A DNA stretch of 64,000 bases from Stagnimonas sp. (GTDB lineage Bacteria > Pseudomonadota > Gammaproteobacteria > Nevskiales > Nevskiaceae), in the NCBI GenBank assembly GCA_030696045.1, contig JAUYNO010000094.1, positions 20,606 through 84,605 on the forward strand, in the 5' to 3' direction. The notes beneath the pieces are model-generated. The model searched no databases and had not been told where the DNA came from. It saw only the letters and a list, made by a program, of their open reading frames with translations. Below are positions 18,236 to 26,807 of this stretch, one piece after another. Both the position numbers and the translations under genes were made by a program. How positions within the stretch are numbered: the first letter of the stretch is position 1; each line of letters begins with the position of its first letter.

Positions 18236-18685
18236 TCAGCGCGCCGACCAGAACCACCACAGCAGGCCGACGCCGAGCAGGAACAGCAGCGCCGACAGCC
18301 AGCGGCGCCGGCGCGGGAGGCGCTGCGGCGGCGCTGCGGCCGGCCGATAGTGATCCAACAGCAGCTGCAGATTGCGCCGGTTGCTGCGATAGGCGAAGTC
18401 GTAGAGATCGCCGAACACCGGCACCAGGCCGGCGACCGCGTCGAGGGCGACATTGCGGATCATGCGCAGCTTCAGCTCGCCGGGCGCGCCCATGCGGTGC
18501 GCCTCAATCACGACATAGCCGCCCATCAGCAGGCCGGCGAGGTCGCCGACGCCGGGGATCAGGCCGATCAGCGACTCCAGGCCGATGCGGAAGCGGGTAC
18601 CGGGGATGCGGATCAATTCATCCAGCCAGTAGGCCAGGGTTTCGATCCGCTGCAGGTTGGGCGGCGTGGGCGGAGCCGGGGTCAT
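18236..18685 (-). CDS. DUF4112 domain membrane protein
   Basis: The protein is 149 residues. The segment LDELIRIPGTRFRIGLESLIGLIPGVGDLAG followed by RMIRNVALDAVAGLVPVFGDLYDFAYRSN is diagnostic of the DUF4112 family (each stretch is quoted here from two adjoining pieces). Hydrophobic segments lie near residues 35-60 and 85-100, and a C-terminal transmembrane helix near 128-147 follows an Arg-rich stretch. It is an inner-membrane protein of unknown function. It diverges from plsB across 63 bases that must hold both promoters. Confidence 0.85.
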   Translation of the reverse strand: MTPAPPTPPNLQRIETLAYWLDELIRIPGTRFRIGLESLIGLIPGVGDLAGLLMGGYVVIEAHRMGAPGELKLRMIRNVALDAVAGLVPVFGDLYDFAYRSNRRNLQLLLDHYRPAAAPPQRLPRRRRWLSALLFLLGVGLLWWFWSAR

Positions 18686-18748
18686 TGGGGTCGAATGGGT
18701 GGCAGCAGCGTTAGACTGTGAGCCTATTCACAATAAATAAAAACGCCC

Positions 18749-21283
18749 ATGCGAATGCTCGCCGCTCTGAGCTACTGGCTGGCTTGGTGGCTGTACCGGC
18801 CGATGCTGGCCCTGGTCAGCTTCAAGGTCACGCCGGAAAATCTTCAGGAGCGCCTGGGCTTGGACCCGGCGAAACCGTTGGTCTTCGTGCTGCCCACCCG
18901 CAGCTGGATCGACCTGTTCGCGCTCGACAAGGTCTGCCGCCACTACGGCCTGCCGCGCCCGCAGCGCACCGGCGCCAGCCTGCCCACGGCAGGCCGCGCC
19001 GGCTGCGTCTACCTGCCGGCCCTGCTGGAAACCCGCGTGCGCACCACCGAGCTGTCGCAGGTGCTGCTCGATGTCGCGAAGGATTCGGCCTTCGACATCC
19101 AGATCGTGCCGGTGTCGGTGTTCTGGGGCCGCGATCCGGGCTCCGAGAAGAGCCTGTGGAAGCTGCTGTTCGCCGACATCCCGCAGGCGGGCAGCGTCCG
19201 CAAGTTCTTCATCAGCCTGGTGAACTCGCGCAACATGCTGGCCAACTTCGCGCAGCCGGTATCGTTCCGCGCCCAGGTCGAGCAGGACCAGGACGCCGCC
19301 AAGGCGATCAAGAAGCTGATCCGCGCCCTGCACTTCCACTTCCTGCGTGCGCGTACCGCAGCGCTGGGGCCGGAGCTGCCGCCGCGCCGGATCATGCTGG
19401 AGCGGGTGGTCAACTCCAAGCTGGTGCGGCGCGCCATCGAGCAGGAGTCCAAGGACAAGAGCCTGACCATCGAGCAGGCGCGCAAGCGCGCCCGCAAGCT
19501 GGCCGACGAGATCGGCGCCGACTACTCCAGCGCGGCGATCAACTTCCTCGAGCGCCTGCTGACCCTGTTCGTCTGGGAGCGGGTGTTCCGGGGCGTCGAT
19601 GTGCAGAACCTCGACCGCGTGCGCGAGCTGGCGCAGAACCACGAGATCATCTACCTGCCCAGCCACCGCTCGCACGCGGACTACCTGCTGCTCTCGTACA
19701 CGCTGTATCACCAGGGCCTGGTGCCGCCGCACATCGCCGCCGGCATCAACCTCAACTTCTGGCCGGTGGGCGGCCTGCTGCGCCGCTGCGGCGCCTTCTA
19801 CATGCGCCGCAAGTTCGCCGGCGACCCGCTCTACACGGCGGTGTTCCGGGGCTATGTCGATGCCCTGATCGCCAAGGGTTACGCCATCGAGTTTTTCCCG
19901 GAGGGCGGCCGCAGCCGTACCGGCCGCCTGCTGACGCCGAAGACCGGCCTGCTGGCGATGGTGGTGGAGAGCGCCCTGCGCAGCCGCGCCCGACCGGTGA
20001 TGATCGTTCCGGTCTACATCGGCTACGACAAGGTCTGGGAGGTCGGCAGCTACTTCAAGGAACTGAAGGGCGGCGGCAAGCAGAAGGAATCCGCCGAGGG
20101 CCTGCTGAAGGCCGGCAAGATCCTGACCAAGAGCCACGGCAAGGCCTATCTCAACTTTGGCGAGCCGATCGCGCTGCAGGCCTATGCCGACCAGCAGCTG
20201 CCGGACTGGCGCGAGCATTTCGGCGGTAGCGCCGAAACGCAGCCGGACAGCCGGCCGGAGGGCTATCCGGCGTTCGTGAAAGAGCTGGCCGAGGAGAACA
20301 TGCGCCGCATCAACGCGGCGGCGGTGGCCAATCCCTGCGGCCTGTCGGCGGTGGCGCTGCTGGCCAGCCCGCGCGGCGCGGCCAGCGAGGACGAGATTGT
20401 CGAGCAGATCGGCCATCTGGCCTGGCTGCTGAAGGGCGAGCCCTATTCGAAGCAGCTCTACATTCCGGACGCCAATCCGAAGACGGTGCTGGAGTGGGCG
20501 GCGCCGGTATCGCGCCTGCTGCGGGTGCCGCACCCCTGGGGCGATCTGGTCGGCTGCGCCAGCCGCGACGCGGTGCTGCTCACCTACAACCGCAACAACA
20601 TCCAGCACCTGTTTGCGTTTCCTTCCCTGATCGCCAGCCTGTTCCGCACCCGTGCGCGGCTGTCGGAAGACGCGGTGCTCACCGGCTGCCGCGCGCTCTA
20701 CCCCTTCCTGCGCACCGAGTTCTTCCTGCACTGGCCGGCGGAGGAAATCGAGCCGGTGGCGCGGCGCACGCTGGAGGTCATGGTCAATCTGGGCCTGCTA
20801 CGCCGCGATGGCGACGATCTCTGGCGGCCGGACGTGACCTCGAAGGCCTTCTCCACCTTGGCCATGCTCGGTCGCATTCTGGGCGAAACCCTGGAGCGCT
20901 ACGGCATGACGGCGCTGCTGCTGGCCGAGGAACGCAAGACCCCGCAGAACCTGCTGCGCAGCAAGTTCGAGCAGGACTGCCGCCTGCTCGCCGAGCGCAT
21001 GGCCGTGCTCACCGGCCGCGACGCACCGGAGTTCTTCGACCCGGCGCTGTTCAAGGGATATCTCAACACCCTGATCGGCATCGGCCTGGTCACCGAGCAG
21101 GGCCACGGCGAAGGCGAAAAGCTGCTGACGGTGGACGCCCGCATTGATCGCATCGCCGAACGCTCGCTGGAACTTCTGTCCGACGAGAGCCGTCAGACCC
21201 TGCTACAGCTGCTGTCCCGGCGACGGGATACCACGCTCACCGGCGGCGAGCCGGCGGCCGACAGCCCGCCGTCCTCCCCTTGA
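18749..21283 (+). CDS. plsB: Glycerol-3-phosphate 1-O-acyltransferase
   Basis: PlsB acylates sn-glycerol-3-phosphate at position 1, the first step of phospholipid synthesis at the inner membrane. The acyltransferase block HRSHAD is at residues 306-311, and the substrate motif FFPEGGRSRTG starts at 382. The block PVMIVPVYIGYDKVWE follows. Its 844 residues match the long PlsB class of gammaproteobacteria, not the short PlsC type. The ATG at 18749 is preceded by an A/T-rich stretch but no clear ribosome site; a second in-frame ATG lies six bases later. It is monocistronic. The stop codon overlaps the upstream region of the FKBP isomerase gene. Confidence 0.96.
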   Translation: MRMLAALSYWLAWWLYRPMLALVSFKVTPENLQERLGLDPAKPLVFVLPTRSWIDLFALDKVCRHYGLPRPQRTGASLPTAGRAGCVYLPALLETRVRTTELSQVLLDVAKDSAFDIQIVPVSVFWGRDPGSEKSLWKLLFADIPQAGSVRKFFISLVNSRNMLANFAQPVSFRAQVEQDQDAAKAIKKLIRALHFHFLRARTAALGPELPPRRIMLERVVNSKLVRRAIEQESKDKSLTIEQARKRARKLADEIGADYSSAAINFLERLLTLFVWERVFRGVDVQNLDRVRELAQNHEIIYLPSHRSHADYLLLSYTLYHQGLVPPHIAAGINLNFWPVGGLLRRCGAFYMRRKFAGDPLYTAVFRGYVDALIAKGYAIEFFPEGGRSRTGRLLTPKTGLLAMVVESALRSRARPVMIVPVYIGYDKVWEVGSYFKELKGGGKQKESAEGLLKAGKILTKSHGKAYLNFGEPIALQAYADQQLPDWREHFGGSAETQPDSRPEGYPAFVKELAEENMRRINAAAVANPCGLSAVALLASPRGAASEDEIVEQIGHLAWLLKGEPYSKQLYIPDANPKTVLEWAAPVSRLLRVPHPWGDLVGCASRDAVLLTYNRNNIQHLFAFPSLIASLFRTRARLSEDAVLTGCRALYPFLRTEFFLHWPAEEIEPVARRTLEVMVNLGLLRRDGDDLWRPDVTSKAFSTLAMLGRILGETLERYGMTALLLAEERKTPQNLLRSKFEQDCRLLAERMAVLTGRDAPEFFDPALFKGYLNTLIGIGLVTEQGHGEGEKLLTVDARIDRIAERSLELLSDESRQTLLQLLSRRRDTTLTGGEPAADSPPSSP

Positions 21284-21301
21284 CAGCAGCCTCGTTATAA
21301 T
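21280..21301 (+). promoter_or_regulatory. Candidate promoter of the FKBP isomerase gene
   Basis: A perfect TATAAT stands at 21296-21301, 66 bases before the start codon. A perfect TTGACA at 21280-21285 is only 10 bases upstream, too close to serve as the matching -35 box, so only the -10 element is convincing. Confidence 0.45.
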
Positions 21302-21367
21302 TCCGCGCCGCAGAAAAGCTCTCATTCTCGACGCGCCAGCCGGCGCGCCCATTTCCACCGGGACTCC

Positions 21368-22114
21368 ATGTCCACGTTCAATCGCACCCTGCTGGCCGTC
21401 GCCGTCGCCAGCCTCGCCCTCGCCGCCTGCCAGAAGAAAGAGGCCGCTCCGGCCATCACCAAGGCCGAGGAGCTGACCACCGACGCGCAGAAGTTCGGCT
21501 ACGCCATCGGCGTCGACCTCGCCCGTTCGCTGCAGCCGGTGAAGGACGACGTCGACATCAAGGCCCTGGAAGCCGGCCTCGACACCGTGTTCTCCGGCGG
21601 CACCTCGGTGCTGGACGACGCCGCCCGCGAGCAGATCAAGAACTCGGTCGCCGAAAAGCTGCAGAAGAAGCAGCTGGAAGAGCGCACCGCCGCCGCCAGC
21701 AAGTCGAAGGAAGAAGGCGACAAGTTCCTGGCCGAGAACGCCAAGAAGGCCGGCGTCAAGACCACCGCCACCGGCCTGCAGTACGAAGTGCTGACCGAAG
21801 GCAAGGGCGCCGCCCCCAAGGCCACCGACACCGTCACCGTGCACTACAAGGGCACGCTGCTGAACGGCGAGACCTTCGACAGCAGCTACGACCGCGGCCA
21901 GCCGGTCAGCTTCCCGCTGCAGAACGTCATCCCGGGCTGGACCGAAGGCCTGCAGCTGATGCAGCCGGGCGCCAAGTACAAGTTCGTGATCCCGGCCAAC
22001 CTCGCCTACGGCGAGCGTGGCGCCGGCGTGAAGATCGGCCCCAACGCCACCCTGGTGTTCGAGGTCGAGCTGCTGTCGATCGGCGAAGCCAAGCCGGCAG
22101 CCGCCAAGAAGTAA
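21368..22114 (+). CDS. FKBP-type peptidyl-prolyl cis-trans isomerase, lipoprotein (Mip/FkpA type)
   Basis: This 248-residue exported folding helper catalyses cis-trans isomerisation at proline. The signal peptide ends in the lipobox LAAC (Cys21). An N-terminal helical dimerisation domain follows (about residues 35-130, with the FKBP_N-like KFGYAIGVDLARSL), then an FKBP domain with TVTVHYKGTLLNGETFDSSY, IPGWTEGLQLM and PANLAYGERG. These match the Mip, FkpA and FklB family, which works in the periplasm or at the outer membrane on folding of envelope proteins. A TATAAT box and a shared bidirectional terminator bracket it as a single-gene unit. The lipid-anchored form is commoner in Mip-like proteins than in FkpA. 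Confidence 0.95.
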   Translation: MSTFNRTLLAVAVASLALAACQKKEAAPAITKAEELTTDAQKFGYAIGVDLARSLQPVKDDVDIKALEAGLDTVFSGGTSVLDDAAREQIKNSVAEKLQKKQLEERTAAASKSKEEGDKFLAENAKKAGVKTTATGLQYEVLTEGKGAAPKATDTVTVHYKGTLLNGETFDSSYDRGQPVSFPLQNVIPGWTEGLQLMQPGAKYKFVIPANLAYGERGAGVKIGPNATLVFEVELLSIGEAKPAAAKK

Positions 22115-22130
22115 GCCTCGGCGGTTCAGC

Positions 22131-22159
22131 AAAAAGGGCGGCCACTGGCCGCCCTTTTT
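22131..22159. terminator. Bidirectional rho-independent terminator
   Basis: The 13-bp arms AAAAAGGGCGGCC and GGCCGCCCTTTTT flank a 3-base loop. T runs are present in both directions, so it serves the FKBP gene on the plus strand and the DUF4124 gene on the minus strand. Confidence 0.93.
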
Positions 22160-22192
22160 CATTGCCCCGGTCGAACCGGCGGCATCGCAGCC

Positions 22193-22624
22193 TCAGTTGC
22201 CGCAGGCCTTGCCCAACTCGACCTGGGCCTTGTCGAGGCGCTCCTGGAACTCCTCATCGGTCATCCGCGCCAGCGAGCCATCGGGCTGCGCGACACCGAG
22301 CCGGCGCGCGGTCTTTTCTTCCAGATGGCTCACCCGCTCGCGCGCCTCGGTGCAGCGCTTGGCCTTGGCTTCGCGCTCAACCTTGTCGTCGACCTTGGGC
22401 GCGGCCGGAGTCGCCAGTGCCGTGGCCGGCTTGGGCGCGGCGGCCGCAGGCGGCGCCGGTGATGGCGTCGCGGGCACGACGCTTATTGACGTCTCTTCGG
22501 CGCCGACGTCCGGTGGCGGCGTCTGGCTGTAGTGCACCTGGCCACGGGCGTCGACCCAGCGGTAGACCTTGGCCTCGGCCAGCACGGGCAAAGCAAGCAG
22601 GATGAGCAGGAGTGCGCGATTCAT
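22193..22624 (-). CDS. DUF4124 domain-containing secreted protein
   Basis: The protein is about 143 residues from the ATG at 22624; a TTG at 22645 would add seven residues before the signal peptide and is less likely. The signal MNRALLLILLALPVLAEA is followed by KVYRWVDARGQVHYSQTPPP, the hallmark of the small DUF4124 domain common in gammaproteobacterial periplasmic proteins. A Pro/Ala-rich linker leads to a basic, charged helical C-terminal part. Function is unknown. It may be read from the preceding DUF1329 gene by readthrough, but a terminator separates them. Confidence 0.82.
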   Translation of the reverse strand: MNRALLLILLALPVLAEAKVYRWVDARGQVHYSQTPPPDVGAEETSISVVPATPSPAPPAAAAPKPATALATPAAPKVDDKVEREAKAKRCTEARERVSHLEEKTARRLGVAQPDGSLARMTDEEFQERLDKAQVELGKACGN

Positions 22625-22643
22625 GCCCCTGAGTCTAGCGCGC

Positions 22644-22681
22644 AAAAAAGAGGGCGGCTCTGCACGCTGTCAGGCCGCCCT
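22644..22681 (-). terminator. Terminator of the DUF1329 gene
   Basis: On the minus strand an 8-bp stem AGGGCGGC/GCCGCCCT with a long loop is followed by C and six T. It lies 19 bases after the stop codon of the DUF1329 gene. Confidence 0.7.
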
Positions 22682-22700
22682 TCCTCCACACCCCAAATCG

Positions 22701-24068
22701 TTACTTCGTCGCCTGCTTGGACACGTTGGCGGGATCGAAGAAGCCCACATCGTAATCCTTCTGCAGTGTCTCCGGTTCCTCGTTGTTCATCGACAGCGTG
22801 AGGTAGCGGCCGGACTGCAGGTCATACACCGTCTCGATGGCATAGCCCGGCGCCAGTTGCTCGCGCGGGCCATCGTAGGCCTGCACGAACTGACCTTCCT
22901 GCACTCGCCAGAGCGAGCCGCGGGCATCGAAATTGTCGACCGCCAGGATCTGCCAGCTGTCCTCGTCAATGTAGAACATGCGCTTCTTGTAGACGTGCGT
23001 GGTCGAGGGCCGGACATTGGCCTCCACCACCCAGACCCGGTGCAGCTCGTAGCGCGACAGGTCCTGATTGAGGTGCCCCTTCCGCAGGAAGTCCTTGTAC
23101 TTGACCTTGTCGGAATGGATCTCGTAGGCGTTGTAGGCGACGTAGATCTCCTTCTTGCCGATCAGCTTCCAGCTGTAGCGATCCGTGGCGCCGTTGTACA
23201 TGTCGAACTGGTCGTTGGTGCGCAGACCATCCGCCCCGGTACCGGGGTTGTCGTAGCCGACATTGGGCGCTCGCCGCAGACGGCGCTGGCCGGGGTTGTA
23301 CTGCCAGGCCCGGCGCGGCTCGTTGACCTGATCCATGGTCTCGTGCACCAGGGTGATCAGGCCGGCCAGACGCGGCGGCGACGTGATGGTCTGCAGAAAG
23401 TAGATGCCGACGTTGTTGAGCTGCTCCGGGCTCAGCGTCCGCGAGCCGTACAAGAACTTCACCTGCTCGCGAATCTTGACCAGGTTGTAATCACCGCCAG
23501 CGGTCACCGCTGCCTGGATGTTCCAGCGGTCGGCGCCGACGCCGCGATAGCGCAGCTTGTGATTCCAGATCGGGTCGTTGCCGGTCTTCGGAATCGGAAA
23601 GGGAATTCCCAGCACGGCACCCTTGACGGTTTCACCGCCGTTGCTGACCTCGGCCTCGAGCGCGTTCTTGTAGGTCGCCGCGTAAACGAAGTCCGGATAC
23701 GCGGCGGTGCGGCGCGCCGGAAAGACGTTCATCTTGTAGCTGTCGGGAAACTTCGCGAACAGAGCCTTCTGCCCGTCGGTCAGCCTGGTCTTGTACTGAT
23801 CCAGATTGGCCTTGGTGATGGAGAACTTCGGCTTGTCGTCCGGGAAGGGATTGCACAGGCGCTTGCCGGGCCCGCCATAACAGGCAGGCGGCTGCGTCAA
23901 GCCACCCTCCCACTTGGGAATGCTGCCGTCCTTGTTACCGGCACGCTCGGCGCCCACCGGTGTCAGCTCGGCCTTGAGCTTGTCGGCCTCGGCCGGCGAC
24001 ACCTTGGCCTGCACGGGAAGGCTGGCCACGACACAGGCCAGCGCCAGCAACAGCGCGCGTTTCTTCAT
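22701..24068 (-). CDS. DUF1329 domain-containing exported protein
   Basis: The protein is 455 residues with a signal peptide cleaved after about residue 21 (SLPVQA/KV). The DUF1329 family is recognised from the N-terminal LGAERAGNKDGSIP-like block (here VGAERAGNKDGSIPKWEGG) and the later VWVVEA...RHIY-like segment with KRMFYIDEDSWQI. The fold is related to LolB/outer-membrane lipoprotein-sorting proteins. Members are often encoded next to DUF1302 proteins and RND-type exporters, where a role in envelope lipid or hydrophobic-compound handling has been proposed. Here no such neighbour is present. GGAGGAGAG stands directly before the ATG as a strong ribosome site. Confidence 0.88.
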   Translation of the reverse strand: MKKRALLLALACVVASLPVQAKVSPAEADKLKAELTPVGAERAGNKDGSIPKWEGGLTQPPACYGGPGKRLCNPFPDDKPKFSITKANLDQYKTRLTDGQKALFAKFPDSYKMNVFPARRTAAYPDFVYAATYKNALEAEVSNGGETVKGAVLGIPFPIPKTGNDPIWNHKLRYRGVGADRWNIQAAVTAGGDYNLVKIREQVKFLYGSRTLSPEQLNNVGIYFLQTITSPPRLAGLITLVHETMDQVNEPRRAWQYNPGQRRLRRAPNVGYDNPGTGADGLRTNDQFDMYNGATDRYSWKLIGKKEIYVAYNAYEIHSDKVKYKDFLRKGHLNQDLSRYELHRVWVVEANVRPSTTHVYKKRMFYIDEDSWQILAVDNFDARGSLWRVQEGQFVQAYDGPREQLAPGYAIETVYDLQSGRYLTLSMNNEEPETLQKDYDVGFFDPANVSKQATK

Positions 24069-24167
24069 CTCTCCTCCGAAAGCTTTATTTGTGCCGCGAC
24101 CTTAGCGCAGACCTGACATCCGTGCCAGATCGAAGCCCCGGTGAAATCAGCCTAAAGGGCTGCGCGC

Positions 24168-25886
24168 TCAGCAGTAGATGAACGGATCTTCCTCGTACTC
24201 GCCGACCGCGCCGCCGGTGAGCACCGGATTCATCGCGCCGATAGGCGAGACATTGTCCCAGTACTGGTGGCGCAGCTGCACCAGCCCGGTCTGGAAGCTG
24301 CAGTAGCCGACATCCTTGACGGCACGCGGCATGCCGGCGAGGCCCAGCTGGGCCAGCGCCTCGGCGACCACGCCCTTGTCGGGATTGGCCGAGAGCACGC
24401 CCCAGCCGATCTGCAGCCAGGGCGCCGCCGGATTGATCGGCAGGCCGCCCAGGTCGAACACACCCTCGACCGGATCGTAGTCCGCGATCGGCGGCAGGTA
24501 GGCGGCTTCTTCCAGGGCGCGCCGCAGCTGCCAGTTGCTGAGGGTGGTGCCGTCGGCGGCGACCGCCATCAGCGACTGGTTGCCCGGCCGCACCTCGATG
24601 CCACCGCCATGGCCGAGCAGACGCCGCGCTTCCAGCAGCACCCGGGAGGCGATGCCCGCCGACAGCGGCGTCGAGAAGCTGGTGCCGGCGGTGAATTCGT
24701 TGGTGCCCTCTTCGCAAGCCATGCAGTACGGCAGGTTCTGGGTGAAGTCGGAGATGAAGTCCGGGAACAGGCCGGACAGCAGGGTGCGACCGTTGGAGGA
24801 GTCCTCCTCGAAGCCGGAGACGCCGATGCTCCACCAGGGGCCGGCGCCGGCCCGCAGCGGGCTCAGGCCAGGACCGTTGCCGGCCGAGCTGAAGTGCAGC
24901 TTGCCCAGCGCCACCACGCCCTCGAAGGTCTTGTAGAAGGTATTGGCCTCCGGCAGCGGAATGCCGGTGACCGGGATCGATGAGCCATAGCTGGTGGTGA
25001 CAATGTCCACCGCCGGATGCAGGAAGGCGAAGGCATGCGATGCCTCCGAGCCCAGCGCGTCCGGCTCGACGAACATCAGCACCGCCTCCGGGTTGGCGGT
25101 GAGCACCGAGGACGAGGTGCCGACGCCGTGGGTGTCGTCCTCGCTGTCCGGCAGGATCGGGATGCTGCCCTCGGCCGGCTCCTTGAGCGTGACCGCGACG
25201 ATATTGGTGCCCTTGAACCAGTACAGCTCGCCCTTCTTGATGCCGGCCCAGAGCGCGGCATCGGCAGCGAAGTCGGCGGCGAAGTCGCCGGTCCGGGTCA
25301 GTTGCAGCTGGTGGGCGGCATCAATGCCCAGCTCGGCCAGCAGCTCCGGCGTGACGCTGGCCGGCGGATGGCCTTCCGGATAGATCGTGCTGCCAGCGTT
25401 GTAGAAGTCATGGTAGGGATTGATACCGGTGTCGATGTCGGCCACCACCACCCGCGCGACCGCGCCGATGCCGCCAGAGGAGGAGCCACCGCCAGAACTG
25501 CTGGAGCTGCTGCCGCCCGAGGTCGAGCCTCCAGAGCTGGAGCCACCCGAGGTGGAACCGCCGGACGTAGACCCACCCGAGGTGGACCCGCCGGAAGTCG
25601 AGCCACCCGAGGTGCTGCCTCCAGAGGTAGACCCGCCGGAGCTGCTACCGGAGGAACCGCTGGAGCTGCTGCCGCCGGAGGAGGAGGAAGAGGACGAAGA
25701 CGACGAGGAACTGCTGCTCGACGAGGACGAAGAGCTGCCCGAACTGCTGGAACCACCCGAGGAACTAGAGCCGGAGCTGGAGGAGCCACCCGGATCGCTG
25801 CCCTCGTCAGCACCGGAAGGGCTGCCGCAGCCGGCAAGCAGGAGGCTGCCGAGCAGGGCGGCGATGAGCAGGTTCGGAATCTTCAT
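24168..25886 (-). CDS. Subtilisin-like (S8) serine peptidase lipoprotein with a Ser/Gly-rich linker
   Basis: From the ATG at 25886 the protein is about 572 residues. The signal MKIPNLLIAALLGSLLLAGC is a lipoprotein signal with Cys20. Residues about 29-140 are almost only Ser, Gly and Thr, including a Ser run of about 20 and pentapeptide GGSTS repeats, giving a flexible stalk. The S8 catalytic triad is visible: Asp152 in DIDTG, His253 in DDTHGVGTS and Ser403 in AGTSFSTP. So it is probably an active endopeptidase held away from the membrane. No I9-type propeptide is seen before the domain. The frame is open to 25967, but those residues precede the signal. Which membrane carries the lipoprotein cannot be told from this sequence alone. 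Confidence 0.85.
   Translation of the reverse strand: MKIPNLLIAALLGSLLLAGCGSPSGADEGSDPGGSSSSGSSSSGGSSSSGSSSSSSSSSSSSSSSSSSSSGGSSSSGSSGSSSGGSTSGGSTSGGSTSGGSTSGGSTSGGSTSGGSSSGGSTSGGSSSSSSGGGSSSGGIGAVARVVVADIDTGINPYHDFYNAGSTIYPEGHPPASVTPELLAELGIDAAHQLQLTRTGDFAADFAADAALWAGIKKGELYWFKGTNIVAVTLKEPAEGSIPILPDSEDDTHGVGTSSSVLTANPEAVLMFVEPDALGSEASHAFAFLHPAVDIVTTSYGSSIPVTGIPLPEANTFYKTFEGVVALGKLHFSSAGNGPGLSPLRAGAGPWWSIGVSGFEEDSSNGRTLLSGLFPDFISDFTQNLPYCMACEEGTNEFTAGTSFSTPLSAGIASRVLLEARRLLGHGGGIEVRPGNQSLMAVAADGTTLSNWQLRRALEEAAYLPPIADYDPVEGVFDLGGLPINPAAPWLQIGWGVLSANPDKGVVAEALAQLGLAGMPRAVKDVGYCSFQTGLVQLRHQYWDNVSPIGAMNPVLTGGAVGEYEEDPFIYC
25469..25802 (-). repeat. Low-complexity repeat encoding the Ser/Gly/Thr stalk of the subtilase
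   Basis: This stretch holds degenerate 15-base units encoding GGSTS (25540-25640) next to a run of serine codons of mixed type. Mixed codon use argues that the Ser/Gly composition is selected rather than the product of simple slippage, though unit number may still vary between strains. Confidence 0.85.
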
Positions 25887-25970
25887 GAGTATCGAGGGGG
25901 GCCGCAGTTGAGGAATGGTCCAGCAGGCAAATACTGGGCCCGGGCCGGCGACGCGAACAGCCCCCAATTC

Positions 25971-26792
25971 TCAGGTTGGCGACGGCGCCTGCAGGCTGTA
26001 GTAACGGGCCAGCAGCGCATGCAGCGCCGGGTGGTGCCGGTGCAGCGCCGCCGGCTGCTGGAAGTAGGCCTCGCTGACCACCCCGAAGAACTCGCCCGGA
26101 CTCTGCGCTCCGTACTTGTCGAGCACCGGCGGCCGGCGGTGGCGCTGCAGCCGCGCGTACTCGGCGCCCATGACCTCGGCCCATTCGGCCGCCAGCTCCG
26201 GCGGCATCGGTGGCGCGCCCTCGCCGGCCGGGTTCTCCTCGTCGAGGGCGTGGGCGAACTCGTGGATCACGACATTGACCGGGTCACCCGCCAGCGCCGC
26301 CGCCACATCGGCCCAGGACAGCACCACCTGACCCGGCCCCTGCTCGCCGATGCGCTCGTCCGGCTCGTCATCGACCAGCTCCAGGCCGTCGTCGGCGAGC
26401 GGCTCGCGCAGTGGCGGCACCAGGAAGGCATCGGGGTAGACCAGGATTTCGCGCACGGCAGGGAACAGGGGCTGCAACTCCGCCTCCGGCTGCAGGCGCA
26501 GCAGACAGGCAAGGCCGGCGATCAGCAGGCGCTGCTCCTCGTCCAGGGCATGGCCACCACAGGCCAGCCAGCGCTTGCTGTGGCGGAAGCGCTGTACCTG
26601 GGCGAACCAGCGCTCGCGCTGCGCGCCGTCCAGCCAGTCCGCTTGGGGAATGCCTTGCCGCAGGCGCTCGCGCTCGGGCGCAGACAACGGCGCCGACAAC
26701 CGCCCGGCCAGCCGGCGCCGCTGCCGCCACCAGCGCCCGAGCAAGTACAGCGCCAGGCCAGCGGCCAGGGCGGGGATCAGCCAGATCGGCAC
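25971..26792 (-). CDS. mtfA: M90 family zinc peptidase (MtfA homologue)
   Basis: The protein is 273 residues with one N-terminal membrane segment (about 3-20) followed by a basic stretch. The zinc-binding HEFAH motif is at 177-181, preceded by the family block LSWADVAAALAG.PVNVVIHE and followed by SPGEFFGVVSEAYF, which carries the downstream Glu. This is the MtfA (Mlc titration factor A) type of metallopeptidase, known in Escherichia coli to bind the glucose repressor Mlc and to have peptidase activity. The membrane anchor distinguishes it from soluble E. coli MtfA. It starts 15 bases after the uvrD stop codon without an own ribosome site, so the two are probably cotranscribed. Confidence 0.9.
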   Translation of the reverse strand: MPIWLIPALAAGLALYLLGRWWRQRRRLAGRLSAPLSAPERERLRQGIPQADWLDGAQRERWFAQVQRFRHSKRWLACGGHALDEEQRLLIAGLACLLRLQPEAELQPLFPAVREILVYPDAFLVPPLREPLADDGLELVDDEPDERIGEQGPGQVVLSWADVAAALAGDPVNVVIHEFAHALDEENPAGEGAPPMPPELAAEWAEVMGAEYARLQRHRRPPVLDKYGAQSPGEFFGVVSEAYFQQPAALHRHHPALHALLARYYSLQAPSPT

Positions 26793-26807
26793 GGGCGGCG
26801 CGCGCGG

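Noticed and set aside
21280..21301. TTGACA and TATAAT as a complete sigma-70 promoter
   Set aside because: Both boxes are perfect, but they are 10 bases apart instead of about 17. Only the -10 box is kept as a candidate.
25420..25911. Acidic Pro/Glu-rich 163-codon frame on the plus strand
   Set aside because: It is the mirror image of the Ser/Gly stalk codons of the subtilase; no ribosome site or family match.
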